Origin: Metellina segmentata
Lineage: Eukaryota > Arthropoda > Arachnida > Araneae > Tetragnathidae
Assembly: GCA_947359465.1 (NCBI GenBank)
Contig: OX375877.1
Coordinates: 68,178,698 to 68,242,697 of the forward strand
Length of the DNA stretch: 64,000 bases
Reading direction: 5' to 3'
How positions within the stretch are numbered: position 1 is the stretch's first letter; every line of letters begins with the position of its first letter. Positions 21,891 through 34,024 of this stretch are shown here, piece by piece. A program made the position numbers and the translations under genes. The notes under the pieces were generated by a model that was not told the origin of the DNA, made no database searches, and saw only the letters and a list, made by a program, of their open reading frames with translations.

Positions 21891-23616
21891 TTTCTAGTAG
21901 CTAGAAAGAGATTGAACACGCGCAATTCCTTTAAAAGCTCATCCCGTTCAAATTGCTCTCTGTCTTCCTGAATTTACAAGATGTGAGTCGAGAAAATCCC
22001 TCCTGAAATAGTTTCATATTTTGTTTCAATATATACCAGGTGTGGCCATAGCGCGGCTCTTATGGAAATAAAACATATGTATAAAATATGGCAAAATAAA
22101 ACTGATCAATTTTCAAAAGTAATTATTTTATTTCATATCTTCTTACAAAGTTATTCAAAAGCATAAAAATTAAAGTTATTTTAAAACAAAAAAAATGTTA
22201 TTCAAAAAACATATTGTTCTGATTTTATCAAACAATTCTGAATCTTTAAAAATTAGATTTGCTTGTGGATGCCTTATGAAAGTTGTCCACCTTAGTTCCC
22301 GAAAGTTTGGTTGATAACTTGTTAGAGCAATCGCTTTGAGAACGCACAAACAGCAGTGCTTTTCGTTGGCTATTCTCTTCTGAGGAGGAAATGAAAAAAC
22401 AAAACAACTTCCAAAATCAAGCTGTCCTTCTCTTTCACACTCATATTGAAACAAGCAGAAGATATTCAAAACAATAATTTATGTCCATTGTTACGTCAGC
22501 GCTCTGTCAATACCTCCTAGAGATAAGAAAGCCGAACCACTACGTCACTAGAGAGTAGTGACGTCACAAAAAGTAGGCGATGATAGGAACGCACTGGTTA
22601 CGAAAAAGCCTGAAATAACTGCGTAACGTTATGCGGTGAAAATTGATGAATGTGTTGGTTTTTAACTTTTATAAAGTTATACTTTTGTTGAAGCATATTT
22701 TTTTTTGTACTCAAAGCAGTATTAAGATTCCCTTTGAGTGTTCAGTTCCTCATTGTAGAAGATTGTAGAACTACGATGCAAATTCAATAGTTAGTCTTCA
22801 GCTTTCCATCTGACCCAGAGCTCAGAAGAAAATGGATATCGGCAATTCCGAGGAAGGATTATGTCTTAACAATTTTAAAGTAAGTGAAGATATTTTTTTA
22901 TGTTGGCATTATATTCTGTAGTTTTATGATGATCGAAGCATATAAAAAACTTCATGAATTGAAAAAATATAAAGATACTTTTGTATGGTGACTTTTGTTT
23001 TTGAGTAAAAATATAACGTAATTAGTTAAAAGCCGGCAAGAACCCGGATAGGATATGTGCAGTAAAAAGACTTCGTTGAAACTTATACATGACTTATAAA
23101 TGATAAAGATATGGTAAATGATAAATAATTGAGTATATATAAAGTTACGGTTTAAAATGTATAAATCAATAATAGTGATAACAATACAGCAAAACATCTT
23201 AATTGACTTTAGTTATGATTAAAAAACAATTCGAACAAATAATGAATAAGCCTATTACAGTATTATTTTGTTTATATATCCTAAACCTCTCCCATGTCAT
23301 AATATCAACTTGGAAAGTTTGCTGTTGAGTGACATGAATTTAATATCCATAGACAGTATTGAGATAAGAGTTGAAAAATAATAATTTTCATTGAGAAAAA
23401 TGCATGTTTTGATCATTTGTAAGGCATTAATTTTGTAAAATACTCCATGTTTATAACAGTAGCCAATCAACAAAAATAGTAATAATGCAATTTTACTTTT
23501 AAAAAAATAAAAGCATTATAGAAGAAGAGAAAATTTTGTCGAGTAATAATTCATAATTATCCTTCTGCGTCCTTCTGAAACTGTCTGGGGGAGCTCTGCA
23601 TTTCTGTATAGACATA

Positions 23617-24660
23617 TCGCACCCTGGCAAGAAAAGTGACACAGCTCAAAATTGCAGAATTTGAGAAACATCACTTAAAGGATACTATAAAACATTGAAA
23701 TAGTATAAGCTTTCTTTAAATTTTAGGTAAGTATTTATGGTGGTAACTTCTATTATATTCTACAGGGTGTCCTAAAAGATCCTGTACTCCAACTTTAAAA
23801 AAATTTATTGCCAGTGTTTTTTTTTAATTATTGAATTTTATCGTCTGCATATTGTTTTATCGACTCTTTAATTTTTATCGTTTGATTTTCTTTGCACTCA
23901 AGTTGTGCGATAAAAGAGTTCCATGTCATTTTGTTCTTCATTGCAAGATAAATTTATCATGCATTCAGAGAATTGTCCTGTTTGAGGCTTATTTAGAATA
24001 TAAATCGCATGAAAGATGTAAAGATTTTTGGCGACAGAAATATCCAAAGGATGCAATACTATAATAATAATACTTATTCACCAATTTGTTGCATTATTAG
24101 AAGTGAATAATGAGACTCTTGGTTCCAACAAGACGTTGCAACTTGCCATTCAAAATGTTTTGAAACAACCATGAGCATGCTTCAAGATTTTTTGGCGATC
24201 ACCTCGTCTCAATAAACCTTAGGCCATTTCGTTCCCTAATCTGCACATTCCTTATTTTTTTCCTGTGGGGATATTTAAAGAACAAAGTTTATGAAGATAA
24301 TCACCAAACAATGGGAAATCTGAAAATTGTCATTACTCAGCATCTTGAAACGTGTTTCTAAAAATATGAGCAAACTTCAGTCTTGCCTCCAAGAAAAAGA
24401 TGGAAATTTTGAACATTTATTGTAAACGTAAGTTCAAATTGTTTTTTTCTACGTTAGGTTAAAAGTGCTTTTTACCATTAGCATAAAAATTATTGTTTTG
24501 AAGTCTGTTGTTTTTGTATAGTAAATTTACGAATTGTCAGTACAGGAACTTTTAGGACACCCTGTATTTAATAGTAATATAGGGCACCTCATACATATTT
24601 TTCTATAACATAACATCAAAATTTTAATTTTTTGACTTCACTTTTCTAGCCGGGGTGCGA
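23617..24660. mobile_element. MITE inside the THAP intron, itself interrupted
   Basis: 23-bp inverted ends start TCGCACCCTGGCAAGAAAAG on the left; the right copy has two differences. Without the mariner inside it the element is about 240 bp. I could not fix its target duplication. Confidence 0.6.
23763..24564 (+). mobile_element. Mariner-like element with TA duplication
   Basis: The ends CAGGGTGTCCTAAAAGATCC and its inverted partner agree over about 23 of 24 bp, with TA on both sides. The 802-bp interior keeps scraps of the transposase C-terminal half: YLKNKVYEDNHQTMGNLK and ITQHLETCF around 24270-24360, with stops. It is internally deleted and inactive. Confidence 0.85.
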
Positions 24661-27317
24661 TTTGTGTGTGTTTGTGCGTTAGAAATTTAAATAAGAACTC
24701 TATTTTAAAATTATTACATAATTTTAGGTTTCTGAACTTCACTTTGTCAAGTGACATCAGGTACGTCGCAGAAGAGTTCGACGAAAAAAATGGAAGGAAA
24801 ATTTATGTTAGCCTTTGTAAGCCTCGGCTTCAAAAGGCAGCGATCCCCAGCATTTGGAAGGTGTTGAAATGATCAATGTGCCAACTTGCTATTCTGTATT
24901 AAAAAAAGAAAAGGGCATTTTATTTCTTATCATCTCAACGTCAGCACTAGTGATATCCTTGTCTGTAGTTGTTGATTCAGATTGTTTTATAAAAGCCTAT
25001 AAAGAGAATGTTATGATCTCTGAAATTGGAAATTACAAACTTCCCTTTCATATTAATAACATCAATACTTTAGATTCCATTCTTTTGGAAACATCAAACC
25101 TGAATGCTCCAAATGGAGACGATAATGTTAAAAATATGTTTAGTTTAACGCAGAATGTACTGAAAGACTTATTAAAGTGTGTCGCAAGTGAAAGTCAAAG
25201 CTTATTATTGGGTTTGTTGCTGAACAACTATCACTTGCTGAAAATCACAAGAATCGAAATCGGTACAGTTCTGATTTCTTAATTTTAAACAGTTTGATCT
25301 TTACCATATCCCCTCACGCGTATCTATTTTTAAGAATTTGTGGATTTGTAATTATACCCCATCCTTCGACAGTAAAGAGACTGTTCAAAATTTAATGTTG
25401 ATCCCTAAACTGAAGGACTTGATAATAATTTTTTATTATATGCTTAGGAAAAGATTTTACACTTAAATGATGCTGACAAATATGTATCATTACTTATTGA
25501 TGAAATTCATTTGAAAGCCTTTCTTGATTATAAGGGTGGTGATATTATTGGGGTATCCTATAACTGTGAGAAGGCAACTAATTCTGCTTATGTATTTATG
25601 CTGCAAAGTATAAAATCTAGTTATAAAGATGTTATACACATTTTACCCGCTAAGACAATTATTTTGAACATTCTTTATTTCTTGTTTAAAATTGTTATAG
25701 GTCTTGAACATCTTGGTTTTAAAGTTGGGTACATCATCAGTGACAATAATGCTATTAATCGCAAAGCTGTTTCTTTTTTTGCTTCCCCACCCAAATTGAG
25801 TATTTGTTATAATCATCCTGCTGACCCTTCAAAACCATTGTTTTCCATTATTGAACCTGTCCACATACTGAAATGTATTAGAAATAATTGGCTAAACCAA
25901 AAAAAATTGTGGACAATGTATGTTTTATCCAATGTTTTACCAATTGGACAATAATTTATCTAATGCGGAACAAATCACAGAAAGATTAAAATCTGCCTCT
26001 CTTAACACTAAAACAGCTTCATGAAATTGAATCAAATGCTATTGTAAAATATGCTGATACACAAACAGCATTGTATCACACAACGCGTGCAATATTAGAA
26101 CTAACAACTTATTGTATAGAAGAGTTAAATTTTTAGTATATATTAACTGCAAACTGATTAATTACAAGACTGTTTTGGCAGTTATCGCCAGCTAGCAGGT
26201 GCCCAGTATAATATAAATTTGACAGAATTCTTTAAAACTGAAAAAAAAATTAGAATTATATCTCTTCTTCCATTATGGTTAAGCTAAAAAAAATGGTGAA
26301 ATTGATATTGGTATTTCAGATGTGAAAGATGTAGTTGAAGTTGAAAATTTGGGGGAATAAATTCAATTTTTGGGTAAAATTAATGTTTGTAACTCTGATA
26401 TTTCTGACTTGAATGACACTATTCTTGCTATTGTGTTTGTAGCTGGCTATTGTGTTCATTCTCTTTCAAAAACCATCAACTGTTTATCTTGTAAAGCTCA
26501 CTTATCTGTAGATAGAGAACTTGAATTAAGTTCATGTTATGCTTTGATCAAAAATCTAGATCGAGGTGGATTGAAGTATCCAATTAATGATGTAATTACC
26601 AAAGTATATACAATTACATAATTGTATCTAAGTTATTATCCACAGACTTTGAAAATTGTTGACTTTCAAAATAAGAGAAATGTTGTATGTAATATCACGT
26701 CAAATGCTTTGAACTCGTCAGAAATTCTCCTGCCAGTTGAAACTTGCGACTAAAGTCAATTCTGAAAAAATCAACAAACATATTTTTGAAGAACTGATGC
26801 AAAAGAATAAATGATTTGTGCTAGTTTTGTCTGCTAAAGATAAAAAAAGGCCTAAAAATCCCAAAATGACAAATTTCCTAAAGATAGAAAAATTCAAACT
26901 CTAACAAATTTTAAAATTTAATTATTTAAAGGTAACTGTGGATGTTTTTTATTGCAATGTGGTGTTGGCAGATATGCTATGTAAATTCATTAAAATGAAT
27001 AATTTATTGTATTGATTTTTATGCTATTTATTTATGCTATGATAATTTTATGTTTAATAAAGATAATTAAATTTGTTTTTGTAGTGTCCTATTATTTTTT
27101 TGCTTTCAGTGAGTGAACTTTAGAAATTCTAAAATAAATTTCTTACCATAGTATTCAATATGTTATCAATAGGGTACATTGGAAATGACTGGTTGATATA
27201 ATTGTATATTAATTTGTTAGCTCAATGATTTCATGTATGATAATAATGTACTAATCACTATATGCTTAAAGTTAATCCATTATTGGAATTGAATTTTCAT
27301 GTCAAGTTATATGTATA

Positions 27318-27880
27318 TAGGGCAATTCCACGGTAACTTACATTTAGACAAATATACTGATCTTGAAGTGTAAATATATTAGCAAAAAATAATAGAAAAC
27401 AAAATATTTACTTGAATTGTTCAACAAACTAGTAAAAAGCTAAACTTTGATAAGAATGTTATTAATTTGCTGATATTTTTAAGTCCACAGAATTAAATTT
27501 ACTGTAATAACTTGCGTTACAGTAAAGAGGAATAACAGAAAAGGTTCATGAACATTTGAATAAAATTCTGTTTTGTTCAACATGATATAGCTTGAAAAGT
27601 ATATACATTAATTCTAAAGCCTTTCATAATTGTAGTCATGCAAATTTCTTAAAACTGTCATTCATCAATTAAATTTAATTTAAAAAAATTTAAGTAACAT
27701 ACGTAACATTTCATTTTTCCAAAATTTTATTCTAATAGCTAAATTTTCATTACAATAAATCAAATACAATCACGATGAATCAAAACCAAAGAACTCCAGT
27801 CTTTTTTAAGCCCAAAATTATGTAAAATATATCTTATTTTATTTTTTCAAGTTTTTACTTTTCAGCATGGAATTACCCTA
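27318..27880. mobile_element. MITE with AGGGCAATTCCA ends
   Basis: The left end AGGGCAATTCCACGGTAAC and the right end ...CATGGAATTACCCT are inverted repeats of about 13 bp with two or three differences. The 560-bp interior is AT-rich and non-coding. Similar termini occur near 41312 and 42085. Confidence 0.5.
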
Positions 27881-29091
27881 ATATATCATGGGTGTTCACT
27901 AATTCTTGCATACAGGATTTACTTCTCCAGCCTCCTTTTTCAAAAGTTAAGGCAAAATATTTTTAAATAGTTGACACAATATAAAAGGGACTATATGGAT
28001 ATATTGGTCAAAAAATATTATGCAATTGACATTGGAGAGGCCTGATATATGCATCCATCCTCCAAGTTAAATATAAATAGTTTTCAAATGCTTCTAATTG
28101 AAAAAAAATTATCTGATCAACTTCTATAGTTATGTTCTTTAATTACCTAAAAAAAAGCATTAATACTAAACTCGTCATTTTTTAAATTCCATTAACAAGG
28201 AAATTATTTTTTTAGCAAGCTCATTTGAATAATGGATTTACTAAATGTTACTATCATAATTTAGCTTTTCTTTGTGTAAAATGTATCATATTGTCGCTAT
28301 ACACGTAGATACAATAATTTATCAACAGGTCCTAGAACCCAACAAAAATAGCCCTGGAAAATTTTAACCTTTCTTATGAATAACCGAAAATTAATCTAAA
28401 TTAAAAATATATTTATATGGCTGCATTTATCAAGGATGATGGGTATTCTTCAAAATTTATTTTTCCCACAGATGTCTCAGAATTTTTTAATCATTGCCTA
28501 TTAAATATAATTTAAACTGTCAATTTGATTTTGTATCCATAATTAATTTAAACTCTTAATTTCACTGGGTCGCATTTATTTCCTCCCGTAACTTTCCAGA
28601 TATTCAATGAAGCATCGCAAACATTACTATTTATATTTTAACCTTCTGAACGTTGCTTTGTCATATTTTATTGTTTCCCACAATTATAAATTGTATATCT
28701 ATATATTTCTTCCCCCTGCTTTCAATTTCATTTCATTATGCTACTTTAAGCTGACAAATTCCAATAACTAAATAATTCGTTGAATGAAGTCGGAACTCGC
28801 TGATAAACAAACGCTCAACAATGATGTTTTGCATCGCCTAATTTTTCTGACGTCACAAAACAGTGGTTTGGCTTTCTTATCTCTAGGAGGTATTGGCTCT
28901 GTCGGCGATACTATATTTTTTCACACATTTCTAATGCTGAATCTTTTTTTTTCAGTCAAAGTTGTCTCAGCTAAAAAAGTAACACAATTTTTTTTTGTTT
29001 CAGCTATAAATCAAGCAGACCTGATGGAGGTGGGATTTGTGGCTAAACTTTAACAAATTGAACTAATTTTCAGTTTCTCATTGTTTTGTTA

Positions 29092-29780
29092 TCTCTACTA
29101 TTATAAAAGGAAGTGTTTGTTTGTCTGTTTGTTTCGCGGCCGCAAAATACTGACGATCTATGGCACTTACAGCAAAGAGATTTGGCACACAGGTAGTCCG
29201 AATGTTTTGCAATTTTTGGGTAGCGTTGAAATTGTAAAATTCAATCTAGAAGATTTTTAACTGAATATAATAGTTTTATTCTCTACCTGGGTGCTTCAAA
29301 CACGTTTCGACCCCCCAAAATGAACTTTTTCTACCCATGTGACCTTCTTTTATATTTTTGCAAGAGATTCTGACGTCACGTAAACTTTCTCTTTCCAAAA
29401 AAAAAAAAAAAAAGATTGCATATTCTGCCTTTTGCGTTAAAAAAAAGAAATAGATTACATTTCCTGTCCTCTGTTCGACGAATGAGAGCAAGAAATAAAA
29501 AAAAAACATATTAACTGGGATAGTTAAGTTATTTTTTGTAAAATCTGAATCACAAAAGATAGATTGAAATCTCGGAAAATTTTACTTTTAGATTGATTCT
29601 TAAAAATATGATTTTCTATAAATAAGTAATTTTTTAATTGAATATATCTTCAACGCGGATTTGAAATCTGCGGAAAATTTTACACCAGATTAATACCTTA
29701 CATCGCCCGTGGTGTTGGTTTGCGTCCACAAACCAATTCCACGGGCACGGGCAACGCCGGGTTAGCCACGCTGTGGCTAG
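29092..29780 (+). mobile_element. Non-autonomous Helitron
   Basis: It starts TCTCTACTATTATAAAAGG after A and ends with the hairpin TAGCCAC-GCT-GTGGCTA (29763-29779) then CTAG before T. These are the textbook Helitron termini (insertion between A and T, no target duplication, 3' hairpin). The 689-bp interior has no Rep/helicase. Related fragments are at 21.1-21.3 kb and 63.71-63.77 kb. Confidence 0.88.
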
Positions 29781-29986
29781 TCAAAGATAAAAATCAATAG
29801 CTTTCAAATATTCTTTCCTGAAATGTGACTTCCAAAGGTAGTGTATGTGGCCACCCCTGATATATACAGTAAAACTTCAGTAAATCCTTTCCTGGATATT
29901 AGTTGAGGTGGTTTTCCAACGAGTGTACCGAAAAAAGCCGTTTTTAAAAGGAGGCGTTGAGATAAAAAAAAATATTTGGAAAACTA

Positions 29987-30270
29987 TCTCTCTATATTAA
30001 AAAAAAGTTACTGCCGTCGCCGCAGGATTGAAAACTGTGTTGTTTAGCTCGATTCTTAGACGGTTTACCTAGAAAGTTCGGATCAGAAAAATATGAAATT
30101 AACATGGTTTGTTCTTCATCGTGTTCCCTGGACAATTGTAAAGATCTGTACTGTCGATCTTCTAGTTTCGCTGTCAAGGAGATTCACTCTGCGAAAGGAA
30201 TGTTGGTTTGCGAAGCAAACCAAATGGGATCTGTGAAAGCAGTGTTGGTTTGTGAAGCAAAAAGATACAG
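29987..30270 (+). mobile_element. Helitron, second family, 3'-truncated copy
   Basis: It starts TCTCTCTATATTAAAA after A. It is about 85-90 percent identical, in opposite orientation, to the first 180 bp of the Helitron at 34788-36334, then matches the 'ggtttgcgaagcaaacc' hairpin zone. The match is lost after 30270, so the 3' terminus is missing. Confidence 0.75.
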
Positions 30271-30460
30271 GTACTGTCGCATAAGGTTTTTGGAGTATCA
30301 GAAAAATCTAAAAACCATACATGGATTCAATCAGAAGACAAGTCAGTAGATTCAGTTGGAACAAAATATCATCCAAAGCATCAGATCTAGTCACCAAAAC
30401 AGCATAGCCAATCATCGAGGCAACAGTGATAATAAAGGTTTAAAGTCACATCAAGGTAAA

Positions 30461-31460
30461 ATCTGTGCTCATATGGCAAAATGTTGTAAGTCATTTTTTA
30501 ATTTTTCTTGACAGCAATTTTAAGATTCAAGATTTAACATGTGGTTCTGTGGTTTTTGACTTATATTACATTTTTCCATATTTGTTTTCTCATAAACTGA
30601 AAGAGAACTACTTACGACATTTTTCCACCTTCTAAACATTAACAAACCAGACTCCCCTGAATGTGACTTTCTCAGTTATTTGGGAAAAGTGACTTATAAC
30701 ATTTTGCCATCTGAGCACAGAAATAATGAACTACTTGCAAAGGCTGAGCTTGAAGAAGTTGCAGATCCTGCATCCCCAGGTGTTGAGACGTTTCTTCATC
30801 TTTTGGCCAAATCGCACTTTTTCCGAAATGGTGCACAAGGAGGTTTTGAATTTGAGTTTCTTCCTGTACTGGCGGTTCTTGTGACAATCTTCACGAGTGT
30901 TACCCGTATTAGGTGGAAAATCAATCACGACAGGTGACAAGTCCTCAAACTAATCTTGTCAGCCGTCACCTTCGGCCAAAGAACCGAATACAATCTCATC
31001 TTTCAGAATGGTTTCCAAGGTGGACACGACAATGAATCTGAACCTGTACTTACAGTGTTCTTGTCGATCTTCACGTGTGATACTCGTATTGGGAGGGAAA
31101 TCGATCACAATAGGTGGCAAATCCTGCAATTCAACACAACACCAACCATGACCCCTACAGCCGGATTGCACAAAAAGGCACGCTAGCCACATACATGAAC
31201 ACGCATCTTCAGATAGCGGTCTGATCGGTAGCGGTCTGATAGATAGCTTCTGTATCGGTATGCAACCCGAATACCTCCCCCACCATGCTGACCGTCTCCC
31301 TGGAGTACCATCTAGGGAAATGGTAACGTTAGTGTAGTACCCAGTCTCAATCCTGCTCCAACACTGTGCGTCCGCCAACGCGCGCCTCGAGTTCTCGCTC
31401 GCTTGCGTCTCTTGGAGAAAAACTCCTCCCCTCAACGCGGAGGGATGCCTCACATCCGGG
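30461..31460 (-). other. Duplicated coding-like region, unidentified
   Basis: On the minus strand a motif reading PPIVIDFPPNTSITREDRQ (around 31080-31140) recurs as SPVVIDFPPNTGNTREDC (around 30880-30940), each followed by a similar stretch; the DNA unit is about 200 bp. The longer frame (30959-31453, 164 codons) begins in GC-rich sequence at 31.4 kb. Separately, 30461-30498 and 30689-30720 form an inverted repeat. I recognise no domain, and this could be a repeat family rather than a gene. Confidence 0.35.
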
Positions 31461-31499
31461 TGTCCGGCACCGAAGTTTGTTTCGCACTTGGTAATTATT

Positions 31500-31811
31500 A
31501 GTTAACGTCATACTAGAGCAACACAACGGGCTATTGACGACCGTACGGGATCTGTCCCTTAAGGGAAAGATCGGAGAACAATAACTCGTAATTTTGAACC
31601 ACGGTCAGATGACGAAGCAACACCTGAGCTGGCACCCCACTCCCCAAACTTCCACACCAACCCAACGTGAGGACTTTCGGCCACGACAGATTTAAGGTGC
31701 ACCAGCCGCCTCTACACCATACGCTTACAAACATACACGCCCGGATCCAGATTCGAACCAGGAACTTTCCGATCTAGAGGCTAACACCTTAACCAGTATA
31801 CCGGTTGGTCG
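31500..31811 (-). repeat. Full-length SINE at the edge of a head array
   Basis: Complete minus-strand SINE: tail at 31500, body, and tRNA-like head ending at about 31811 with the B box near 31755 and A box near 31795. Its head is the first of five tandem heads. Confidence 0.88.
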
Positions 31812-32695
31812 TTTCGTACTAGGTGTTTGAGACATTCGGACAGTGGGGACCCGGAAAGATCCAACTACAGTGGATATCATCTCCTCTGTATTCGACACTT
31901 CTGGCGTGGAGAACCCTACGCTTACAAACATACACGCCCGGATCCAGATTCGAACCAGGAACTTTCCAATCTAGAGGCTAACACCTTAACCAGTATACCG
32001 GTTGGTCGTTTCGTACTAGGTGTTTGAGACATTCGGACAGTGGGGACCCGGAAAGATCCAACTACAGTGGATATCATCTCTCTGTATTCGACACTTCTGG
32101 CGTGGAGAACCCTACGCTTACAAACATACACGCCCGGATCCAGATTCGAACCAGGAACTTTCCGATCTAGAGGCTAACACCTTAACCAGTATACCGGTTG
32201 GTCGTTTCGTACTAGGTGTTTGAGACATTCGGACAGTGGGGACCCGGAAAGATCCAACTACAGTGGATATCATCTCTCTGTATTCGACACTTCTGGCGTG
32301 GAGAACCCTACGCTTACAAACATACACGCCCGGATCCAGATTCGAACCAGGAACTTTCCGATCTAGAGGCTAACACCTTAACCAGTATACCGGTTGGTCG
32401 TTTCGTACTAGGTGTTTGAGACATTCGGACAGTGGGGACCCGGAAAGATCCAACTACAGTGGATATCATCTCCTCTGTATTCGACACTTCTGGCGTGGAG
32501 AACCCTACGCTTACAAACATACACGCCCGGATCCAGATTCGAACCAGGAACTTTCCGATCTAGAGGCTAACACCTTAACCAGTATACCGGTTGGTCGTTT
32601 CGTACTAGGTGTTTGAGACATTCGGACAGTGGGGACCGGAAAGATCCAACTACAGTGGATATCATCTCCTCTGTATTCGACACTTCTGGCGTGGA
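31739..32695 (-). repeat. Tandem array of SINE heads fused to coding-like flank
   Basis: Nearly five units of 196-197 bp start at 31739, 31935, 32131, 32327 and 32524. Each joins about 75 bp of SINE tRNA-like head (A and B boxes intact) to about 120 bp that continues, beyond the last unit, into non-SINE DNA. Units are almost identical. On the minus strand the flank reads TPEVSNTEEMISTVVGSF in every copy. This is recent tandem amplification after SINE insertion. Confidence 0.92.
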
Positions 32696-32809
32696 GGTGA
32701 TCTCTCCGGCATCCATCTGCTCGTTGATGGCAAAAACGTCGCGAAATACGATTTGACTCTTGTAGACTAGACGTCGCTGGCCACATTGAAAATTGGAACG
32801 TTTTGCCAC
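32567..32809 (-). CDS. Possible exon bordering the array, unidentified
   Basis: A frame of about 80 codons reads NFQCGQRRLVYKSQIVFRDV, FAINEQMDAGEITS and TPEVSNTEEMISTVVGSF, then enters the SINE head. The non-SINE part looks like genuine protein sequence. No start or splice sites are certain. It may be a real exon or an old retroelement frame. Confidence 0.25.
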   Translation of the reverse strand: MAKRSNFQCGQRRLVYKSQIVFRDVFAINEQMDAGEITSTPEVSNTEEMISTVVGSFRSPLSECLKHLVRNDQPVYWLRC

Positions 32810-32989
32810 AAGATGCTTGCAGCGATGATTACTACGTTGTGTTGGAGCATGTAACTTCTATCACTAACAACCAGCGATACTTCCTTAGAACTAAATTCGG
32901 CATTGTTCGTATCCCTGGCTTATTTCATAATAGGCTTATTTCATAATAGGCTTATTTCATTTGGTACTTCAAGCTAACACGATTAACAA

Positions 32990-34024
32990 CACCAGTGAAC
33001 TCGAAAAATATTTTGACAATTTTATAAATCCTGTTAAAGTTAATAGCTATTAAAACTCTTCAAAAAACCAGAAAGAAAAATAATTTAACTCCTTAAGTTC
33101 ACTGCTGGAACAGCGAAATCGCGTCCTCGAGAAACAGGGTCACTGCTCTCTTTAAAAAGATAAATTTACTCAATGAATTCAACGCGACGGTCGATGCGAT
33201 TCGATCCGCGGTGTTAGAATAACGTTCCAAGAGGGCGCCCTTTAAAACACTAATACTTAGTTCTAAAAGGGCGTCGTAGAGAGAACATTGTTCAGATCAT
33301 GGCTCCAAATTAGGCTCATTATTTAAACTCATCATTAATAAAAAACAAAATAATAATTTAAACTTGTTCTTTTTCTCCAAACCTAACCTATCCCTGAATG
33401 ATAAAATAAATATTTTGATGAATCACTTTTTTAATGAAAATAATAACATCCCTGCCTCCCTTAATTTTAATAGTACAACTGAACCCCCAGACCATGATAA
33501 TATCACAATCCTTGACCTGGACCATGTCTTCTCCAAACTCAAGGACGGTAAGGATCCGGATCCTGGCCTCATCGACTATAAAATCTGTAAGTTTATTTTT
33601 TTAAATACTCAGTTTTCATTTTTATCATTATTAAAATTCGATCGGGGTTCACTTCCTCGTAAAACCGGTTTGCGACCCTTCCACCTGTGGCACATACAGG
33701 CCCATCTTCCTTTTGCCCGCTATGGGGAAAATCCTAGAGCGTGCCTTTTGTCTAAAACTAAATTTTTGGTTATTTAATAATAAAATACTCCACAACTTAC
33801 AATATGATTTCAGAGAGCAGCGGTCCTGTGAGGACGCGTTGTTCAATGTTATCTCTAAATTAAAATCTCTCAAAAGATCAAGCCATTACGCATTGGTCAC
33901 GTTGGACATTACTGAAGCTTTTGACAATATGGATGTTGGACAACGCTTTTTGATCGACATGCTCGTCGCACTTGATTTTCCAGAGTATATTATTAAATTT
34001 ATTAGTATTGTGAGGATTCATTGA
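32990..34024 (+). pseudogene. LINE reverse transcriptase remnant
   Basis: 33364-33777 reads ITILDLDHVFSKLKDGKDPD, the segment preceding the RT of R1/Jockey-type non-LTR elements. After a frameshift, YRPIFLLPAMGKILERAF (33690-33740), DFREQRSCEDALFNVI and ALVTLDITEAFDNMD (RT motif A) follow to 34024. The FADD motif is absent, so the copy is truncated at its 3' side. Fragments of the region upstream of the RT extend left to about 32990. Confidence 0.82.

Larger units (their letters stand above)
22739..26621 (+). pseudogene. THAP/P-element transposase remnant
   Basis: The first exon (to 22879, donor GTAAGT) carries CSVPHC and PSDPELRRKWISAIPRKDY, the first half of a THAP zinc finger. The second exon (from 24728, after 'ttacataattttag') carries SELHF, SDIRYVAEEFDEKNGRK and PRLQKAAIPSIW, the second half with its AVPTIF-type end. 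Then come IIPHPSTVKRL (near 25350), DEIHLKAFLDYKGGDIIGVS (from 25500), SDNNAINRKAVSFF (near 25740), HPADPSKPLFSI with HILKCIRNNWLNQK, and VAGYC...CLSCKAHLS (26440-26510). This is the THAP9/P-element order. Several frameshifts and stops break it. Confidence 0.88.
22508..28895 (+). mobile_element. P-like (THAP) transposon, 6.4 kb, decayed
   Basis: Inverted terminal repeats begin CAATACCTCCTAGAGATAAG and extend at least 34 bp. They are flanked by GCTCTGT (22501-22507 and 28896-28902); P elements normally duplicate 8 bp. The transposase relic lies in plus orientation at 22.74-26.62 kb. About 1.9 kb of AT-rich non-coding sequence follows to the right end, including another MITE. The element is itself host to a MITE and a mariner in its transposase intron. 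Confidence 0.8.
22037..29859. mobile_element. Short hAT transposon expanded by nested insertions
   Basis: The ends CAGGTGTGGCCA and TGGCCACCCCTG (one mismatch) are bounded by a perfect 8-bp duplication ATATATAC (22029-22036 and 29860-29867). Inside are a P-like element (22508-28895) and a Helitron (29092-29780). Subtracting these leaves about 740 bp of hAT sequence. A minus-strand frame at 22176-22469 in the left part has no recognisable domain. Confidence 0.85.
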
